Shown: positions 60,072-64,000 of the stretch, in pieces
Position numbering within the stretch: position 1 is the stretch's first letter
How the letters are laid out: each line of letters begins with the position of its first letter
DNA from: Methanomassiliicoccus sp.
Lineage (GTDB): Archaea; Thermoplasmatota; Thermoplasmata; Methanomassiliicoccales; Methanomassiliicoccaceae
DNA length: 64,000 nucleotides
Reading direction: 5' to 3'
NCBI GenBank assembly: GCA_018262895.1
Contig: JADFDJ010000002.1
Span: forward strand, 124,001-188,000
Program-made: the position numbers and the translations under genes
Notes under the pieces: model-generated
What the model was told of the DNA's origin: nothing
Databases searched by the model: none
What the model saw: only the letters and a program-made list of their open reading frames with translations

Positions 60072-61394
60072 TCAGAGCGACTTCAGCAGCTTGGGGATGC
60101 CGGACGACTCCTTGGGCCCCACCACGACCTTGAGGCCGGTGGCCTCCTGCAGCTTCCCGGACATTCGGGAAAGCATCCCGGGGATGATTAGCAGGCCCTT
60201 CTCGCTCTTGACCATGGCCTCTGTGGACCTCAAGGCCTCGGCCACGCTCTCCGAGGTGAGCTTGCCGGCGGAGAAGGCCGTCAGCACGGACAGACCCTCG
60301 GTGTCCACCACCAGCAGCCAGGCTGGCATGCGGCTCTTTTCAATATCACCGGCCACGGTGAAATACGTCAGGGAGAAGTTCACCGTGAACAGGATGGGCG
60401 AGTCCTTGTCAGGGTTGTTGATGGGATACAGCCCGGCCTTTACCTGGATCGGCACCTGAGGATCGGTGTAGATGTTCTGCCTGAGAACGAACAGGGGCAC
60501 CGCGTGCGCCGGGTCCAGGTCCTCCATGAGCACGATGCCGCCGTACTTCATCGTGGACATCAGCGCCATGGCCATTCCCCGCTCCTTACCGATGACGTTC
60601 GTCAGTATTGGATATCCTAACCCGCGGAACGTCTTCCTTACGGCGTTCTTGCGCACGATGGTGTTCCTCTCAAGGGTCTGCTGCAGGTCCTCCACGCCCA
60701 GGTCGAGCACGATGTCCTCGACCCCTGCGGCCTTGACCTTCTCCACCAGGTCCGCGAGCTCATTGAGGTCGCTGTGCCTAACTGCCAGAGGATACTTCAG
60801 CTCCTTGGCGGCCGCGGCCATGCCCTCGAGGTTATCTAGGGTGGCAGCGTAGATGAGGGGCCGGGAGAGGTTCGCGGCCGATGCCGCGGCGCGAACGGCC
60901 GCGGGATCTTGGGACATGAGGATAAGCGGCAGGGCGCTCTCACGCGACACCCGCTTTACCATCTCCGCGAACCTTGTCGGGTCCCGGGAATCGTTGCGGA
61001 CCGCCAGCATGTCCAGGGCTATCACCTGCCCCACCCTCTCGAACCTTAGGTCTGAGGCCCTGCGCAGCTTGGCCGCGACCTCCTTCTCGGAAGCCTGATC
61101 GGAGATGGTCATGGCGTACCGCGTGGCATGGAAGAACTTCTTGTCGTGGCGGTACAGCTCGGTCTCGTCCCCGATCTCCACCTTGGTCTCGCCCGCCCCG
61201 ATGGTTATGAGCCTAATGGGCGGAGCGGAGGACGCCTCCAGCTTGGCCTTGGCCTCCTCCGTGACGTAGGGGCAGTCGGCCAGCTTGGCCTTGGAGCTGG
61301 CTAGCTGCATGGCGAACGCCAGGCACGTCGGGAAGTTGCACTTGCCGCAGTTCTTCTTGGGCAGGTGCTTGAAGATCTCAATGGCCGTGGGCAT
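60072..61394 (-). CDS. acsC: Corrinoid/iron-sulfur protein large subunit (AcsC, CODH/ACS gamma)
   Basis: 440 residues. N-terminal [4Fe-4S] motif KKNCGKCNFPTCLAFAMQLA...DCPYV, then a TIM barrel and a C-terminal corrinoid-binding region (NFSLTYFTVAGDIEKSRMPA, ending IIPGMLSRMSGKLQEATG). IGDETELYRHDKKFFH agrees with Moorella AcsC as I remember it. It accepts methyl from AcsE and donates it to AcsB. One base after acsD; last gene of the operon. Confidence 0.95.
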   Translation of the reverse strand: MPTAIEIFKHLPKKNCGKCNFPTCLAFAMQLASSKAKLADCPYVTEEAKAKLEASSAPPIRLITIGAGETKVEIGDETELYRHDKKFFHATRYAMTISDQASEKEVAAKLRRASDLRFERVGQVIALDMLAVRNDSRDPTRFAEMVKRVSRESALPLILMSQDPAAVRAAASAANLSRPLIYAATLDNLEGMAAAAKELKYPLAVRHSDLNELADLVEKVKAAGVEDIVLDLGVEDLQQTLERNTIVRKNAVRKTFRGLGYPILTNVIGKERGMAMALMSTMKYGGIVLMEDLDPAHAVPLFVLRQNIYTDPQVPIQVKAGLYPINNPDKDSPILFTVNFSLTYFTVAGDIEKSRMPAWLLVVDTEGLSVLTAFSAGKLTSESVAEALRSTEAMVKSEKGLLIIPGMLSRMSGKLQEATGLKVVVGPKESSGIPKLLKSL

Positions 61395-61395
61395 C

Positions 61396-62346
61396 TCACT
61401 TCCCTCCCCTTAGATCGCTGATGGCATCCTGCAGCACCATCGCCGCCAGGGGGCTGCGTACGATAAGCAGGTCCGCGCCGGAGACCAGGGCCGCGAGCCC
61501 TGTAGCCGCCTCCCACCACTTCCCCCTCTCGACCACGTCGCCCCAGGCGGCGTTCTCCTCGGAGGCCTCCCGCGCCTCCCAGGCGGAGGTGACGTCGCAG
61601 AGCATGGGCACCTGCAGCATGCGGTCGCCCATTAGGGCGGCCATGCGTATCCTCTCGTTGACCGAGTAGGAGTACTCCAAACCCATCCCCAGGCCCGCCA
61701 TCAGGGGGTCCATGACGATGTTCTCGGCCTTGACCCCGAAGTCGCTAAGCAGGATGTTGATCTGCTTCGCGAGGTTTATGTCCAGGTTCGAGTACGCGAT
61801 GAGCGCGTGGTGGTTGGACATGGCGGCCGCGGAGATGGTCTTGTATGCGTTCTCCTCCGCTTGGCCCAGGAGCAAGCGCACCTTGGCGCAGGCGTTGCTC
61901 ACCGCCTCCATGGTCCTGGCGTCCTTCTCCTCATGCCCACAGCCGTATACGATCAGGGGAACGTCCACGGCCGCCAGCACCTTGAGGACGGTCTGTGCCG
62001 CGTCCTCCGGGGACGCGTCCTTGCCCTCGGGGTTGGTGGAGCGCAGCCGCAGGCACACCAGGTCCGCGCCGAACTCTTCGACCCACTTCCTCGCCCATGC
62101 GGCAGGGTCGTTGACAGCATCGCCGAACGGACGGACCGCCACCTCAATGAGCTCAGAGGTATCATCGACGACCTCTCCGGCGATGAGCTGCCTGTTTCCC
62201 AGCCCCTCGTACGAAAGGAAGGGCATCCCGGTCTCCCCGCCGATGGACAATACCTTTCTCTCTTTGCTGTCGGCGGTGGACGCTCCCAGCACCACCGTTC
62301 CGACCTTACCTGACCATTTCTCCTTGGGGACCGGCACTTCGACCAT
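61396..62346 (-). CDS. acsD: Corrinoid/iron-sulfur protein small subunit (AcsD, CODH/ACS delta)
   Basis: About 316 residues from ATG 62346, which has AAGGA 9 bases upstream; the track start ATG 62355 nearly abuts that site. LSIGGETGMPFLSYEG is the hallmark near the N-terminus; DLVCLRLRSTNPEG and YSNLDINLAKQINILLSDFG follow. It forms the heterodimer with AcsC and binds the corrinoid. Length equals bacterial AcsD (about 310-320) and is shorter than archaeal CdhD (about 400+). Confidence 0.94.
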   Translation of the reverse strand: MVEVPVPKEKWSGKVGTVVLGASTADSKERKVLSIGGETGMPFLSYEGLGNRQLIAGEVVDDTSELIEVAVRPFGDAVNDPAAWARKWVEEFGADLVCLRLRSTNPEGKDASPEDAAQTVLKVLAAVDVPLIVYGCGHEEKDARTMEAVSNACAKVRLLLGQAEENAYKTISAAAMSNHHALIAYSNLDINLAKQINILLSDFGVKAENIVMDPLMAGLGMGLEYSYSVNERIRMAALMGDRMLQVPMLCDVTSAWEAREASEENAAWGDVVERGKWWEAATGLAALVSGADLLIVRSPLAAMVLQDAISDLRGGK

Positions 62347-62365
62347 GGGGACCATTCCTTCTTCT

Positions 62366-64000
62366 TTATGATATGAGCGGGGGCATCCTCAGCGCAGGGT
62401 GATCGACCTTGGCCATCCACTCCGTAAGCCCATCGGCCTCGGTGGTGACGGTCTCGTCGGCGATCTTGTCCACGAAGCCTGGTTCCCCAAGCTCCTCGGC
62501 CCTCTTCTGCAGGCGATCGCGCAGCGCCTCCTTCAGCTCGCGCGGCATCCATGCGATGCGCAGGAAGCCGCCGTCCGCGGGGATGAACTTTCGACTGGTA
62601 ATATATTTTCTCCCTACGCCGATGAACCCCGGGGTCTGCCGCCCTCCGCCCACGGAGCCTGCGAGGGAGGAGAACTTCATACCTATGGGAGTCATGCCCA
62701 GGTACTCGCGGTTCACGATGATCACGCCCTGCATGTCCGCGGTCATGCCCACTATGACCTCGAAGCACCCGCAGGAGGTCATGGGGTCCTCCATCATGGT
62801 GTAGGCGTTGAACCTCTCCACCTTGTGGTGCGAGTTCTCGTACACCGCCTCGTTGACGCCCTTCCACTGCCCCTTCACCGGGTCGATGCACTCGCCCTTG
62901 ACGACAGCCCGGTTCGGACCGTGGGGATCGATCTCCACCGCCGCCTGGGCGTCCAGCCAGTTCACCGCGCCGCACAGCCCCAGGCGCTCGGGGGTGACGA
63001 TGCACACGTGATCTGGTGCAAAGGAAGAACACAGAAGGCAGGTAAAGAACGTGTCCACCTTCTCGTCGGTGAGGTCTACCATGCGCGCATCGCGCCTCGC
63101 GTACACATCGAGCGCCTCCGGCAGCCGCTTCTGAACCTCGTCCCCATCGGTGATGATGGTGACCTGCACCCGGGACACGATGTTCCCGAACTCCTCCTTG
63201 AGCTTGGCGATGAGGATGTCCCCGAAGTGCTTGAACCTCAAACCCGCGGCCACCGACCGCTTGCTGAGGCGGACCCACAGCACGTTCCTCTGCCCGGTGT
63301 GCCACGCCCCCTCGGCGTAGTTGATGAACAGGTGAATGCGCCTCTCCAGAACGCCCTCGAAGTCCTCCTGCATCTTCTTGCCGTATACGTCGACGAGGAT
63401 GGCCAGAGTGGTCCTGCCGCCCTCAGGGAGGGCGTCGACGTCGGGACCGATGACCGTGATCTTGCCGTCCTCGACGTCGTCCTCGTTGCGCATCCGCAGG
63501 AGCTCGAAGGTCAGCGTCTTGGCCGCGCCCCCCGCCTCGATGTGCGTGTCCGGTCTGCGCACCACCTCGCCCTCGAACGCGGGGCCGTAGGCCACCGGGA
63601 TCTCCACCGGGGCCAGCCTGACCTTGATGCCCCGGGCCTCGATGGCCTCCTGCACCATCTTATCCAGCTCCTTGACGTGGATGAGCTTCTCCGGCACCCC
63701 CTCCACCGGCTGGTCGGTGACTATGGTGGCACCGTTGAGCACCGCGGCCATGGCCGCGCCCGCGAGGATGGGGTCCAATGGACCATACTCCAGGACGATG
63801 ATCTTGGGACGCTTCGCCATGTAGGTGGCGATGCCCTCGCGGTCCCCCCTCTGGACACCGCCGAAGGACAGGGCGGCACGGATGGCGAAGTTGAGCGCAT
63901 GAACGATCTGCGTGCCCGAGCCTACAGGGTACAGCCTGAAGCGCTCCCCCACCTGCGTGCCGCTGGCCAGCAGCTGCTCGATGACCTCACCGCAGGCGAT
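62366..64000 (-). CDS. acsB: Acetyl-CoA synthase, bacterial-type AcsB (N-terminus beyond window)
   Basis: The track ORF starts at GTG 63952, but the frame stays open to the window edge, adding IACGEVIEQLLASGTQ, which aligns with Moorella AcsB upstream of its NFTQIVHAANYAL. About 545 residues are visible; around 190 more should lie outside. A-cluster ligands are present: TCLLCSSFAPDHVC, GLCGAVNWLDA and TSCGCFE. The domain before IRKGD/VRRPD is absent from short archaeal CdhC, so this is the long bacterial form that docks CODH. Makes acetyl-CoA from methyl, CO and CoA. Confidence 0.95.
   Translation of the reverse strand: MACGEVIEQLLASGTQVGERFRLYPVGSGTQIVHALNFAIRAALSFGGVQRGDREGIATYMAKRPKIIVLEYGPLDPILAGAAMAAVLNGATIVTDQPVEGVPEKLIHVKELDKMVQEAIEARGIKVRLAPVEIPVAYGPAFEGEVVRRPDTHIEAGGAAKTLTFELLRMRNEDDVEDGKITVIGPDVDALPEGGRTTLAILVDVYGKKMQEDFEGVLERRIHLFINYAEGAWHTGQRNVLWVRLSKRSVAAGLRFKHFGDILIAKLKEEFGNIVSRVQVTIITDGDEVQKRLPEALDVYARRDARMVDLTDEKVDTFFTCLLCSSFAPDHVCIVTPERLGLCGAVNWLDAQAAVEIDPHGPNRAVVKGECIDPVKGQWKGVNEAVYENSHHKVERFNAYTMMEDPMTSCGCFEVIVGMTADMQGVIIVNREYLGMTPIGMKFSSLAGSVGGGRQTPGFIGVGRKYITSRKFIPADGGFLRIAWMPRELKEALRDRLQKRAEELGEPGFVDKIADETVTTEADGLTEWMAKVDHPALRMPPLIS

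Overview
The window is high-GC archaeal DNA with no rRNA, tRNA, CRISPR array or insertion sequence that I could find. Archaeal hallmarks are a 12-gene F420H2-dehydrogenase-like (Fpo) respiratory complex without an input module, the split three-gene glutamate synthase, exosome Csl4, Nob1, METTL5, geranylgeranyl reductase with GGPP synthase, archaeal PEP carboxylase, TATA-box promoters and several apparently leaderless starts. A Ta0216-type B12/radical-SAM protein and a methanogenesis-marker-11 protein point to Thermoplasmatota, probably Methanomassiliicoccales or a close relative. This placement is inference.

Layout: 0-5 kb partial ABC ATPase, Lrp regulator, glutamate synthase operon; 5-11.5 kb information-processing genes, a PP-loop thiolase-like enzyme and isoprenoid lipid genes; 11.5-21.5 kb the fpoABCDHIJJKLMN operon (minus strand); 21.9-28.9 kb proC, radical SAM, UppS, marker 11, DUF2797, KptA, FolD; 29-36.7 kb formate-THF ligase, DUF3786, deacetylase, then a tightly overlapped hdrA-hdrA'-mvhD-metV-metF operon; 36.7-39.8 kb an AT-rich island with two unannotated 28-codon membrane-protein genes and a large Cys-rich surface protein; 40-50 kb AcsE, histidine kinase, PurH, PIN pair, beta-helix protein, TerC and others; 50-56.3 kb PEP carboxylase, corrinoid activator (RACo), MetE-like protein, CooC; 56.3-60 kb an ABC exporter flanked by two homologous exported proteins; 60-64 kb acsC-acsD-acsB, with acsB running off the window.

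Main theme: most of a Wood-Ljungdahl pathway of bacterial (acetogen) type sits in an archaeal genome. Fhs, FolD and MetF/MetV form a tetrahydrofolate methyl branch, AcsE passes the methyl group to the corrinoid protein AcsCD, RACo re-reduces the corrinoid, and AcsB (with the N-terminal region that archaeal CdhC lacks) makes acetyl-CoA. CooC would serve CODH nickel insertion. The MTHFR operon carries split HdrA and MvhD genes, suggesting a flavin/iron-sulfur electron-transfer or bifurcating complex. The Fpo complex, whose FpoI carries two extra ferredoxin-type clusters, could oxidise ferredoxin and build an ion gradient. PurH fits the same folate pool. CODH (acsA/cooS), formate dehydrogenase and HdrB/C are not in the window.

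The most novel-looking items are the tandem 28-residue membrane proteins with matching G9 leader tracts, and two secreted-protein genes whose only plausible start codon is ACG.
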